64,000 bases of DNA from a virus. The translations under genes were made by a program, and so were the position numbers. Below, piece by piece: positions 7,705 through 14,255 of the stretch (positions are counted from its first letter, which is position 1; each line of letters starts with the position of its first letter). The notes under the pieces were generated by a model, which saw only the letters and a list, made by a program, of their open reading frames with translations, made no database searches and was not told where the DNA came from. The stretch spans positions 124,001 through 188,000 of IMG/VR virus record IMGVR_UViG_3300028361_000012. The stretch is one strand, 5' to 3'.

Positions 7705-8823
7705 ATGTTAAAAGGATATAAATACAGAATTTTCCCAACGGAAACTCAAAAAGACCAATTACAACGGTACTTTGGAGTTAATAGATTGGTTTTTAACTTA
7801 GGGTTAGAAACTAAGACTACTGCGTATGCTTCAAACAAAAAATCAATATCTAAGTATGATTTAATTAAACAATTACCCGAATTAAAAAAAGAATTTGATT
7901 ACATAAAGGAATGCCCAAGCCAAATTTTGCAACATAGTTTAATTAATTTAGATACTGCATATCAAAACTTTTTTAAAGGCAGGGGGCAATTTCCTAAATA
8001 TAAAAATAGATATTCTAAACAATCAATTACATTTCCGCAAGGTTTTGAAATATCATTTAAGGACAATGTTATTAAACTTCCTAAATTAAAAGAAGTTGCT
8101 ATTGATTATCATAGAGAATTTAAAGGAATACCAAAAAGAGTAACATTAACTAAGACTGTAACAGGTAAATATTTTGTATCTATTTTAGTTGATAATGATA
8201 AAGAAATACCTAAAAAGAAAATAATTACAACAAGTACAAGTGTAGGAATTGATTTTGGGATTAAAGATTTAGCTATCACTTCTGATGGAGTTGTGTATGA
8301 AAATAAAAACTTTTTCAAATCACAACAAATAAGGCTGAGAGTTGAACAAAGAAGTTTAGCAAGAAAAGTAAAAGGAAGTAGTAATAGAGAAAAACAAAAA
8401 TTAAAAGTAGCATTATTGCAAGAGAAAATCCGTAACCAAAGGACTGACTATTTGCATAAAATATCTACTGAATTAGTGGATACTTATGAAACAATTTGTA
8501 TTGAGGATTTAGCAGTTTCTAATATGGTTAAAAACCATTGTTTAGCAAAGGCTATATCTGATATGGGTTGGGGGCAATTAAGAACAATGCTTGAATATAA
8601 ATCTGAATGGCAAGGTAAAAACCTTGTTGTAATCGGAAGATTTGAACCAAGTAGTAAATTGTGCAATGTTTGTGGGAATATCAAGAAAGACCTTAAACTT
8701 TCAGATAGGACATATAATTGTGATAAGTGTGGACATTCGGAAGATAGAGATGTTAATGCAGGTAAAAATATAATGAATTTCGGGATTAGGAACAATCCTG
8801 CAATCGCTAAAGTAGTACATTAG
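7705..8823 (+). CDS. tnpB: TnpB RNA-guided nuclease of the IS605 element
   Basis: 372 aa, typical of TnpB. The N-terminal helical domain starts MLKGYKYRIFPTETQ. The split RuvC triad is complete: D183 in GIDFGIKDLA, E267 in CIEDLAVSN and D349 in SEDRDVNAG. A zinc ribbon has CNVCG and CDKCG pairs. In characterised relatives the guide RNA overlaps the 3' end of tnpB and the right-end hairpin, so an omega RNA is expected across about 8700-8880 with its guide reading into the gene at 8881. That last point is inference. Confidence 0.93.
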   Translation: MLKGYKYRIFPTETQKDQLQRYFGVNRLVFNLGLETKTTAYASNKKSISKYDLIKQLPELKKEFDYIKECPSQILQHSLINLDTAYQNFFKGRGQFPKYKNRYSKQSITFPQGFEISFKDNVIKLPKLKEVAIDYHREFKGIPKRVTLTKTVTGKYFVSILVDNDKEIPKKKIITTSTSVGIDFGIKDLAITSDGVVYENKNFFKSQQIRLRVEQRSLARKVKGSSNREKQKLKVALLQEKIRNQRTDYLHKISTELVDTYETICIEDLAVSNMVKNHCLAKAISDMGWGQLRTMLEYKSEWQGKNLVVIGRFEPSSKLCNVCGNIKKDLKLSDRTYNCDKCGHSEDRDVNAGKNIMNFGIRNNPAIAKVVH

Positions 8824-8843
8824 TACACGCTTTGATTACGAAG

Positions 8844-8870
8844 CCCACAAATCGTTTTTACGTTTGTGGG
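8844..8870. repeat. Right-end hairpin of the IS element
   Basis: CCCACAAA and TTTGTGGG form a perfect 8-bp stem around an 11-base loop, just after the tnpB stop. It is the likely TnpA recognition hairpin and the 3' scaffold of the TnpB guide RNA. Confidence 0.65.
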
Positions 8871-8880
8871 TAGTTCACTA

Positions 8881-9195
8881 ATGGACTATAAGCATTTTGA
8901 TATGGTTCACGAAATAACTGGCCGTGTTATCGAAATAAATGAAAAGTTAGATACAGTTATTTTTCCTATAATTAGAAGGATAGTTTCAAAAACACCTGAA
9001 GCTGCAGACTACATTCCAGAGATAATAAACACTTGTAAGAAACATTACAATTCTCCTCTGGCAAAAGCTATTTATACTGGAGAGGAAAGGTATATGAAGT
9101 ATTTGTATGATGTCGTACTTCCAAAGTGGAGCTCATATCATCGAGATAGAGAACACAAGGATTATGACGATTACAAAAAGAGCTATGTACGATAA
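8881..9195 (+). CDS. Hypothetical protein (104 aa)
   Basis: ATG 8881 directly follows the IS right end; a GTG at 8866 would lie within IS sequence. The protein is helical and basic (KHFDMVHEITGRV at the start, then a tyrosine-rich tail). No family recognised. The insertion has probably replaced its original upstream region. Confidence 0.55.
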   Translation: MDYKHFDMVHEITGRVIEINEKLDTVIFPIIRRIVSKTPEAADYIPEIINTCKKHYNSPLAKAIYTGEERYMKYLYDVVLPKWSSYHRDREHKDYDDYKKSYVR

Positions 9196-9263
9196 GTATA
9201 TTTCAAAAAAATCCTTACATAACTTCAAAATAGAATGGAGTTTTATGAGGAGTTTTGTGTGTC

Positions 9264-9359
9264 ATGGATTGGGAGGCTGAATTTTGTGCAGCTATAGCAG
9301 AGAAGATTGAGACAGACATAAAAGAAAAATTAAATATCAAAGAAGATGAAACCAATTAA
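9264..9359 (+). CDS. Very small ORF (31 aa)
   Basis: ATG 9264 encodes an acidic helical peptide (MDWEAEFCAAIAEKIE) and overlaps the start of the next gene by 14 bases. Size and coupling are typical of phage mini-genes, but no homology is visible. Confidence 0.4.
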   Translation: MDWEAEFCAAIAEKIETDIKEKLNIKEDETN

Positions 9360-9627
9360 ATTTGAAGAGGCGACAAAGAACTTGGCCAAGCCAGCGTCAA
9401 TGACTGACGAAGAATGTAATTCAATGTGGGTCTATAGTGATGGTCAACAATGCATATCTTGCTGGAAGATGACGTGGAAAGAAAGGTTAAAAACTTTATT
9501 CTATGGGAAGGTATGGCTTGGGGTTGTATCTGGACAGAGCCAACCTCCAGTGTGGGTTGACCCAAGTAAAACAGTATTTATAAAAGAAGATGAAAAAGAA
9601 GATGAAAAAGAAGATAGAACAGTTTAA
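9346..9627 (+). CDS. Conserved phage protein with a WKERL...GKVWLGV motif (93 aa)
   Basis: The central segment CWKMTWKERLKTLFYGKVWL and the following VSGQSQPPVWV match a small protein family I associate with many tailed phages, whose role is unknown. The C-terminus is an acidic-lysine repeat (EDEKEDEKED) encoded by a short DNA repeat that also provides the next gene's start. Confidence 0.6.
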   Translation: MKPIKFEEATKNLAKPASMTDEECNSMWVYSDGQQCISCWKMTWKERLKTLFYGKVWLGVVSGQSQPPVWVDPSKTVFIKEDEKEDEKEDRTV

Positions 9628-9793
9628 AAAGTGGAGATTAAGTAAAATTCACAAGTGGGCCCAGTGGTATGCTGATATGATTATCACAAGGTTAGAAGAG
9701 TCTACAACTGAGTGGGAAATTAACTTCTGGATAGCAAAAGGTTATGCTCATGATTTCAATATGATAAATAAATATGAAATTTATTTAGATTAA
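9590..9793 (+). CDS. Small basic hypothetical protein (67 aa)
   Basis: It overlaps the previous gene by 38 bases. Possible starts are ATG 9590 or 9602, both within a repeated GATGAAAAAGAA tract. The protein is Trp-rich and helical (WRLSKIHKWAQWYADM) and of unknown function. Confidence 0.45.
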   Translation: MKKKMKKKIEQFKKWRLSKIHKWAQWYADMIITRLEESTTEWEINFWIAKGYAHDFNMINKYEIYLD

Positions 9794-9799
9794 AGGCAA

Positions 9800-9824
9800 C
9801 ATTTTACATAATTTTACGTATATA
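9800..9824 (+). promoter_or_regulatory. Phage promoter ACATTT-N12-CGTATAT
   Basis: ACATTT 9800-9805 and CGTATAT 9818-9824, spacing 12. It drives the gene at 9904. Confidence 0.65.
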
Positions 9825-9864
9825 TAAACAAGCGACAAAAAAATGACAAAAATTTCAAGAAAGG

Positions 9865-9903
9865 GCTCCGTGTTCTAAGTATTCACTTAGAAAAACACAG
9901 AGC
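9865..9903 (+). promoter_or_regulatory. 5'-UTR hairpin abutting a start codon
   Basis: GCTC..GTGTT..TAAGT pairs with ACTTA..AACAC..GAGC around a 4-base loop. The last paired base (9903) is immediately followed by the ATG at 9904. It would control ribosome access or protect the mRNA. No Shine-Dalgarno sequence is present. Confidence 0.55.
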
Positions 9904-10671
9904 ATGAAAAGAAATGAGAGAACTGAAAAGTTCAAGGCTTATCTCCGAAAGGAAAATGAGTTAAACGAAAACTGGGAAGCTCAAAGAGCTCTTGGTTACA
10001 AACCACTTGATAAACCAATCCACGATGGTTACGATGGCGAATGGAAGCTTAGAGCAGACATTGCCAGAAGTAAAGATGGAGAGGATATTGAGAATCTAAT
10101 TTATCACTTTGGTAAATCAGTTTGGTGCAGAGACAAGTCTTTTACCATATATGATTATAAGCAAAAAAGAGAAGTTGACATTAAGCCTTACTTCAAATTA
10201 ATTGACGAAGGTACTTATGAAAGACTTCTTCCGTGGTGCAAAAGATTCTTCGTATACGCCCCATCAGAAGACAGAGTTTACTGGGGAAGTGTTAAAAAGT
10301 TTTACAAGGTTAATTTACCTGAGTACTACTTTAAGCTAAAAAAGTCTAAGCACTACAAGACTCACTACAAAGTGATTGATGAAGTGCTTAAGCAAGAAGA
10401 GGCTGAAATTGACGCTGCTTTAGAAACTACATTTTTTAATGAAAAGAAAAAGCACGGATGGAGAAGTGGACCAAGCAAAGACATGGTTCAACTCTACAAC
10501 AGAGCCGATAGACATCACAACAAGCAAGCGCTCAAAAAGAACATGAGCATGATGTTTGCGAAGTATGATGACATCAACGATGACTGGGGATGTTGGCTTT
10601 CTGATTACTGCGATGACTTCGTAGAATTCAGATACAACCACAAGCACAGTTGCCTTTGGGATTGGTGGTAA
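9904..10671 (+). CDS. Hypothetical protein (255 aa)
   Basis: Highly charged, Lys/Tyr/Trp-rich, with a C-terminal Trp cluster ending LWDWW. It has its own promoter, a start-proximal hairpin and a downstream terminator, so it is a single-gene unit, often a sign of high expression. I do not recognise the family. Confidence 0.65.
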   Translation: MKRNERTEKFKAYLRKENELNENWEAQRALGYKPLDKPIHDGYDGEWKLRADIARSKDGEDIENLIYHFGKSVWCRDKSFTIYDYKQKREVDIKPYFKLIDEGTYERLLPWCKRFFVYAPSEDRVYWGSVKKFYKVNLPEYYFKLKKSKHYKTHYKVIDEVLKQEEAEIDAALETTFFNEKKKHGWRSGPSKDMVQLYNRADRHHNKQALKKNMSMMFAKYDDINDDWGCWLSDYCDDFVEFRYNHKHSCLWDWW

Positions 10672-10677
10672 AATTTT

Positions 10678-10711
10678 AAAAACCTGGTACATAAGTGTCG
10701 GGTTTTTTTTT
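10678..10711 (+). terminator. Intrinsic terminator (weak stem)
   Basis: AAAACC and GGTTTT arms around a long loop, then TTTTTTTT. Confidence 0.5.
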
Positions 10712-10737
10712 GTATTTATAGAAAAGGTACTTTTATC

Positions 10738-11220
10738 ATGAAAAAAAAAGAAATCATATCAAAATTAAGTTCTATTATATCTGAAGGAACAAATAAAGTT
10801 ACAAAAAAGTCAATTCTTGAGAATGAGAAAAAAAAGCTTCAAGATGAATTTCTAATGATAGAAAATGAAGTAGCAAGCAAAGATACAATAAGCATGCTGG
10901 ATAGTTATATTGAAGCTGCTATTTTCACAGCAGAAGAAGAGCTTGGTTCAGAAGGTGACCTTGAATCTTATATAAACAACGATTCAAAAATTGATGCCTA
11001 TACAGATATTAGAGATTTTGTTAATGCTGCAGGAAGTCTTCTTAATAATATAGACCCTTCTCAAATTGGACATGACCTTTGGCTTACAAGAAATGGTCAT
11101 GGTGCTGGTTTTTGGGATAGAGGACTTGGAGATGTCGGAGAAAAATTATCACAAATAGCTTCAAAAATGGGAGAGAGAAATGTTTTCTGGGATGATGAAG
11201 GAAAAATTAGTATAGAATAA
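10738..11220 (+). CDS. Conserved phage protein with an LTRNGHGAGFWDRG motif (160 aa)
   Basis: The segment GHDLWLTRNGHGAGFWDRG (about residues 112-130) is a hallmark I associate with a widespread small phage protein family of unknown function. Here it follows a typical helical lead-in (MLDSYIEAAIFTAEEEL). The N-terminal 45 residues are a basic coiled-coil-like extension. Confidence 0.65.
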   Translation: MKKKEIISKLSSIISEGTNKVTKKSILENEKKKLQDEFLMIENEVASKDTISMLDSYIEAAIFTAEEELGSEGDLESYINNDSKIDAYTDIRDFVNAAGSLLNNIDPSQIGHDLWLTRNGHGAGFWDRGLGDVGEKLSQIASKMGERNVFWDDEGKISIE

Positions 11221-11287
11221 AGCGCTAACAATCAAGTGATTATAAATTAATTTTAATTTTATCTAAAAAAGATTAGGTTTTATTGAA

Positions 11288-11312
11288 ACAAAAGTATTAT
11301 ATTTGCGTATAA
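11288..11312 (+). promoter_or_regulatory. Promoter of tRNA cluster 1
   Basis: ACAAAA (11288-11293) and CGTATAA (11306-11312), spacing 12. The intervening TATATTTG is also a Bacteroidetes -7 box. GAAACAAAAGTATTA is shared almost exactly with the promoters at 15254 and 48678. Confidence 0.75.
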
Positions 11313-11352
11313 TAAAACGAGAAAACAAAATTTTAGTATATTTAGAAATAAC

Positions 11353-11457
11353 ATGAAAAACATTAACAACATATTACGTCAGTTATCACTGCAATTCTTG
11401 CAGTTACTGTTTGTCTTTAGTAGACAAAAGTTCGGACGTGATATGTCTTTAGTGTGA
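11353..11457 (+). CDS. Candidate attenuation leader peptide of tRNA cluster 1 (34 aa)
   Basis: ATG 11353 to TGA 11455 encodes a 34-residue peptide with 7 Leu, 4 Phe, 4 Gln, 3 Arg and 2 Val. It contains the run QFLQLLFVF. It lies between the cluster promoter and a strong terminator, and the next genes are tRNA-Phe, Val, Leu, Arg, Leu and Leu. Codons used include TTA, CTG, GTG, CGT and TTC, all readable by those tRNAs. Within it are a TTTGTCT/AGACAAA hairpin (11410-11428) and GTTCGG (11430-11435), which can pair with CCGAAC in the terminator's 5' arm. A small hydrophobic toxin is an alternative reading. Confidence 0.55.
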   Translation: MKNINNILRQLSLQFLQLLFVFSRQKFGRDMSLV

Positions 11458-11487
11458 TGATGTAAATTATATAACACAAGATATTTT

Positions 11488-11520
11488 AAAAGCCCGAACA
11501 TAATTGTTCGGGCTTTTTTT
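11488..11520 (+). terminator. Intrinsic terminator / attenuator before tRNA-Phe
   Basis: AAAAGCCCGAAC (11488-11499) and GTTCGGGCTTTT (11506-11517) form a 12-bp stem with a 6-base loop and T tract. It sits between the leader ORF and the first tRNA, so tRNA transcription needs readthrough or processing of an independent transcript. Confidence 0.85.
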
Positions 11521-11573
11521 GTGCCCTATGGAAACGTCCATTGGTATTCGAAAGGAAAATTATTGAAATAAAT

Positions 11574-11647
11574 GGAATAGTAGCTCCAATTGGTAGAGCG
11601 TCATCTTGAAGCGGTGAGCGTTGGCGGTTCGAATCCACCCTATTCCA
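11574..11647 (+). tRNA. tRNA-Phe(GAA)
   Basis: Acceptor GGAATAG/CTATTCC. Anticodon arm TCATC-TTGAAGC-GGTGA gives anticodon GAA. D and T arms are present, with one mismatch in the T stem. CCA is not encoded. Confidence 0.92.
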
Positions 11648-11674
11648 CTATAAGTTCTTTGAAATAATTATTAT

Positions 11675-11760
11675 TTAGGTTTTAGCATTTAATGTTCGTT
11701 CTTTGATAATATTGATTATGATGTCAAGATATTTTTTAATAGTTTTTATTAAAAAATATA
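11675..11760 (-). pseudogene. Remnant of an endonuclease 3' end
   Basis: On the minus strand this reads KKYLDIIINIIKER followed by a short tail and stop. 41 bases (11697-11737) match the 3' end of the endonuclease fragment at 13246-13917 (13262-13302) at 39 positions. No upstream coding part remains. It is a footprint of a lost or recombined copy. Confidence 0.5.
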
Positions 11761-11826
11761 TTAAAAATTAAATTTCGAGCCCTTCTTGGTTTGACCTAAG
11801 ATGAAATTTATAAATTTAGAAAAAAT

Positions 11827-11900
11827 AGGAGTATAGCTCAGTTGGTTAGAGCGCTGATTTTACATGTCAGATGTCGGGGATTCGAATTCCTCTACTCCTA
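11827..11900 (+). tRNA. tRNA-Val(UAC)
   Basis: Acceptor AGGAGTA/TACTCCT. Anticodon arm CTGAT-TTTACAT-GTCAG gives UAC. T arm GGGGA-TTCGAAT-TCCTC. No encoded CCA. Confidence 0.93.
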
Positions 11901-11960
11901 CAAAAATGTAAAATTGTGATAGGATAATCGGAAATATTCCGACTAACTATCCAAAAATAT

Positions 11961-12041
11961 GCAGATGTGGTGGAATGGTAGACACGCTGGTTTTAGAAAC
12001 CAGTGCCGAAAGGCGTGCGAGTTCGACTCTCGTCATCTGTA
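11961..12041 (+). tRNA. tRNA-Leu(UAG), copy 1
   Basis: Class II tRNA with acceptor GCAGATG/CATCTGT. Anticodon arm CTGGT-TTTAGAA-ACCAG gives UAG. Variable arm TGCCGAAAGGCGT. The first 25 bases are identical to copy 2 at 13009, so the two are recent paralogues. Confidence 0.93.
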
Positions 12042-12057
12042 CAAAAAATTTTAAATA

Positions 12058-12374
12058 TGAAACCGAGAATATTTTACACAGAATCAGCACTTCCAATAAT
12101 TTTAGAGGCTCTTGGATATAAAGAAGAGAGTAGAGAACGTGGTAGAAAGTTTAAAATTAAATGCGTTGAATACAAAGGTGGTTGTTGTGAAAAATGTGGA
12201 TATGATAAATATGTTGGAGCTTTACAGTTTCATCACCTTGACCCAAAAGAAAAAGGTTTTGCTTTAAGTAAAATGAAGTCGCATAAGTTTGATAAAAAAA
12301 TAAAAGAAGAATTAGATAAGTGTATGTTGGTTTGTGCTAATTGTCACTTTGAAATTCATAGCTCCATGGTGTAA
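12058..12374 (+). CDS. HNH endonuclease inside the tRNA cluster (105 aa)
   Basis: ATG 12058 (MKPRIFYTESALP) lies just after tRNA-Leu. The HNH core is seen in order: two zinc-knuckle cysteines (CCEKCGYDKY), HHLDPKEKG, and CMLVCANCHFEIH at the C-terminus. It is the size of free-standing phage HNH homing enzymes. Its last 15 bases, including the stop, are the first 15 bases of tRNA-Arg, so coding and tRNA sequence are fused. It probably spreads the adjacent tRNA segment; that role is inferred. Confidence 0.85.
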
Positions 12375-12432
12375 TGGATTAGCACCTAACGCTACGAACG
12401 TTAAAGTCTCAGTTCGAATCTGGGTGGAGTTA
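12360..12432 (+). tRNA. tRNA-Arg(ACG)
   Basis: Acceptor AGCTCCA/TGGAGTT. Anticodon arm TAACG-CTACGAA-CGTTA gives ACG (A34 would need editing to inosine). T arm CTCAG-TTCGAAT-CTGGG. It overlaps the HNH stop by 15 bases. An ArgRS-like protein is encoded at 56831. Confidence 0.9.
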
Positions 12433-12446
12433 CAAATAAAAATGAA

Positions 12447-12995
12447 ATGAAAAAGTTAGTATACATAAATGATTTGGTCAATGAAGATTTTATTGACACC
12501 TTGGTAAGGGATGTTAGTTGGATTGATGAGACGAAGATGAGAAGAGAGTGTTTTATGGCAGATTCTGACATTGAATACTCTTACTTAGACCACAGTGGAG
12601 CTCCAACTTATAAATCAACACCAATGTTGCCTGCGATTAGGGAAATAATGGAAAAGGTTAATAAAAAGTTGGGAACAAGTTTGGATATTTGCTTCTTGAA
12701 TTTATATATGAACTCAAGAAATGGATTAGGATGGCACGCTGACGACTCTCATTCAATTGACCATAATGATGGGATAGCGGTTGTATCATTTGGGGCTGAA
12801 AGAGAAATTTGGTGGAAGTTAAAAGGAGAAAAAGGAGTAGTTCCAGAAGAGAATAAGAGAAAGTTAGAAAATGGTTCTTTATTCTATATGCCTCCAGGAT
12901 TCCAAGATACAAATTTGCACAGGATTCCTAAGCACGATAGAGATTGTGGCCCAAGAGTGAGTATGACTTTTAGAAAATATAAAGCTGTAGATTAA
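12447..12995 (+). CDS. alkB: AlkB-like 2-oxoglutarate/Fe(II) dioxygenase (182 aa)
   Basis: Oxidative demethylase of alkylated bases in DNA or RNA. The iron ligands are seen: H97 and D99 in GLGWHADD, and the distal His in NLHRIPKH followed by RVSMTFRKY, which carries the 2-oxoglutarate-binding Arg. Length fits the compact AlkB fold. It sits between tRNA-Arg and tRNA-Leu in the same direction and would be co-transcribed with them. This suggests tRNA demethylation or protection, although DNA repair is equally compatible with the family. Confidence 0.9.
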   Translation: MKKLVYINDLVNEDFIDTLVRDVSWIDETKMRRECFMADSDIEYSYLDHSGAPTYKSTPMLPAIREIMEKVNKKLGTSLDICFLNLYMNSRNGLGWHADDSHSIDHNDGIAVVSFGAEREIWWKLKGEKGVVPEENKRKLENGSLFYMPPGFQDTNLHRIPKHDRDCGPRVSMTFRKYKAVD

Positions 12996-13008
12996 TCTAC
13001 AGCGCCAT

Positions 13009-13089
13009 GCAGATGTGGTGGAATGGTAGACACAATAGCCTTAGAAGCTATGGCCGAGAGGCGTGCGAGTTCGACTCTCGCTATCTGTA
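13009..13089 (+). tRNA. tRNA-Leu(UAG), copy 2
   Basis: Class II. Acceptor GCAGATG/TATCTGT. Anticodon arm ATAGC-CTTAGAA-GCTAT gives UAG. Variable arm TGGCCGAGAGGCGT. Same anticodon as copy 1, with a different anticodon stem. Confidence 0.92.
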
Positions 13090-13098
13090 CAAACAAAT

Positions 13099-13189
13099 GC
13101 TCCTGTGGCGAAATTGGTTGAAACGCATCAGACTTAAAATCTGATACCCATGCAGGTAAACGTTGTCGGTTCGAGTCCGACCAGGAGTA
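13099..13189 (+). tRNA. tRNA-Leu(UAA)
   Basis: Class II with a long variable arm. Acceptor GCTCCTG/CAGGAGT. Anticodon arm TCAGA-CTTAAAA-TCTGA gives UAA. T arm GTCGG-TTCGAGT-CCGAC. Confidence 0.92.
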
Positions 13190-13199
13190 GACAACCAAA

Positions 13200-13258
13200 G
13201 TTAACCCGCTTCCACGTAGCGGTTGTTGGAAACAGGTAAAGCTGGCTAAGAGGTTAAC
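13200..13258. other. Structured 59-base element after the tRNA-Leu cluster
   Basis: GTTAACC and GGTTAAC close a perfect 7-bp stem containing a CGCT/AGCG hairpin. It is too short for a tRNA and has no T tract. It may be a degenerate tRNA, a processing signal or part of the endonuclease junction, since the fragment's stop codon lies inside it. Confidence 0.35.
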
Positions 13259-13917
13259 ATGCGTTCTTTGATAATATTATTTATGATGTCAAGATATTTT
13301 TTGGAAGTAGATTCTTTGAAGTATTTTTGACCACTTGTGTCGATGGTGCATAAGTCGATTTTTAAGTCATGACATGCCTTGGATTTGGAGATGTCGTTCT
13401 CTTGAATCTGCTGGAGTTTATCAACTCCGTATATAGGTTCATAGTGAAAGATTCCATTGAGCTCAACAGCAAGGTTTAATGAAGGTATATAGATGTCAAG
13501 TTCAGACTCTATAGTATTTTTCTTGTTGAAGTCTATTTGGATATTTGGATAAAGCTTGGTTAACTGCTCCTCCAGCCAAACTTCAAGTTTTGACCTACGA
13601 GTGCCGTGGGTTTTGTGTTTGTTGTTGTAGGTTGCATTACAAGAGAGAGAGCAAAAGTGGTTTTTTGATTTTTTAATTTGGCTATATTGTTTTTCAAATT
13701 CTTCATCACAGTTTGTGCAATTTATTGTTTCTTTTTTAGTGTTGTTTTTTGCTCTACATTTGTTAGAACAAAAATTTCCATTTTTTTGTTGATTTGGATT
13801 TAATACTCTTTGTGTTTGGTGTTTTGTTAGATAAAAAGTTTCTTTGCAAACTGAGCATTGACAAGGTAGTTTGTCATCGCTTTTAGCTGTATCAAATTCT
13901 TGTTGAAGGAATTTAAA
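13246..13917 (-). pseudogene. Endonuclease gene lacking its start (223 codons)
   Basis: The minus strand carries an uninterrupted frame with three zinc-ribbon-like Cys pairs (CQCSVC, CSNKC, CTNC) and a C-terminal restriction-like fold: SELDIYIPSLNLAVELNG, then a Lys/Asp-rich segment and KKYLDIINNIIKER. A TAG lies immediately upstream (complement 13918-13920) and no ATG, GTG or TTG occurs near the beginning, so the gene is 5' truncated. It resembles the intact endonuclease at 14256-15176 in its nuclease part. Confidence 0.7.
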
Positions 13918-13996
13918 CTATTTATAGAAGAGTCCACTTTTGGTGGAAAATTATTAACAAAACTTGATTAAATGGAATCAGACAGTATAGGGGATT

Positions 13997-14245
13997 ATGA
14001 GAAACAGAAAGAACATAGGTATAATGTTCCTAATGATGGGAATGTTCTTTTGTCCAATAGGATTCGATGCTGCAACGGCAGTTGTGATGAAATGGACGGG
14101 AGATTATTGGACTACTATGTCTATTTTCTACCTATTGTCAGCTTCGTTTTTTGGAGCATACTTCTTTGTAGCTAAAATTAACGTTTTTAAATATATTAAG
14201 AATAGATTCAACTCACTAAAAAGTTTTTTGAGAAATCTATTTTAA
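13997..14245 (+). CDS. Small membrane protein, two predicted helices (82 aa)
   Basis: Two hydrophobic stretches are clear: residues 6-28 (IGIMFLMMGMFFCPIGF) and 42-60 (SIFYLLSASFFGAYFFVA). Basic residues flank both. The tail is basic (KSFLRNLF). No family recognised. A frame at 13972 overlaps it but has no protein-like features. The gene lies between two endonuclease genes. Confidence 0.6.
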   Translation: MRNRKNIGIMFLMMGMFFCPIGFDAATAVVMKWTGDYWTTMSIFYLLSASFFGAYFFVAKINVFKYIKNRFNSLKSFLRNLF

Positions 14246-14255
14246 GTTCTTTGAT

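Larger units (their letters stand above)
7091..8880. mobile_element. IS200/IS605-family insertion sequence
   Basis: Divergent tnpA (minus) and tnpB (plus) lie between two subterminal hairpins. The left one has CTCAC/GTGAG arms (7105-7131) and the right one CCCACAAA/TTTGTGGG arms (8844-8870). This is the IS605-group layout. There are no inverted terminal repeats or target duplication, as expected for single-strand HUH transposition. Exact ends are not provable from sequence alone; the right end is probably the TTCAC near 8874-8878. Confidence 0.85.

Noticed and set aside
12992-13198. Minus-strand ORF across tRNA-Leu genes
   Set aside because: It is antisense to two well-folded tRNAs.
13912-13971. 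Plus-strand peptide LFIEESTFGGKLLTKLD resembling part of the HNH protein at 16163
   Set aside because: Only about 15 residues, no start and no HNH core; it may be an HNH relic but cannot be supported.
13972-14175. Plus-strand ORF overlapping the two-helix membrane protein
   Set aside because: The alternative frame at 13997 has clear membrane segments; this one has no protein-like features.
11652-14255. Repeated GTTCTTTGA resembling a boxA antitermination signal of Bacteroidetes rRNA leaders
   Set aside because: Two of the four copies are coding sequence of endonuclease 3' ends; the remaining two are too few to support a signal.
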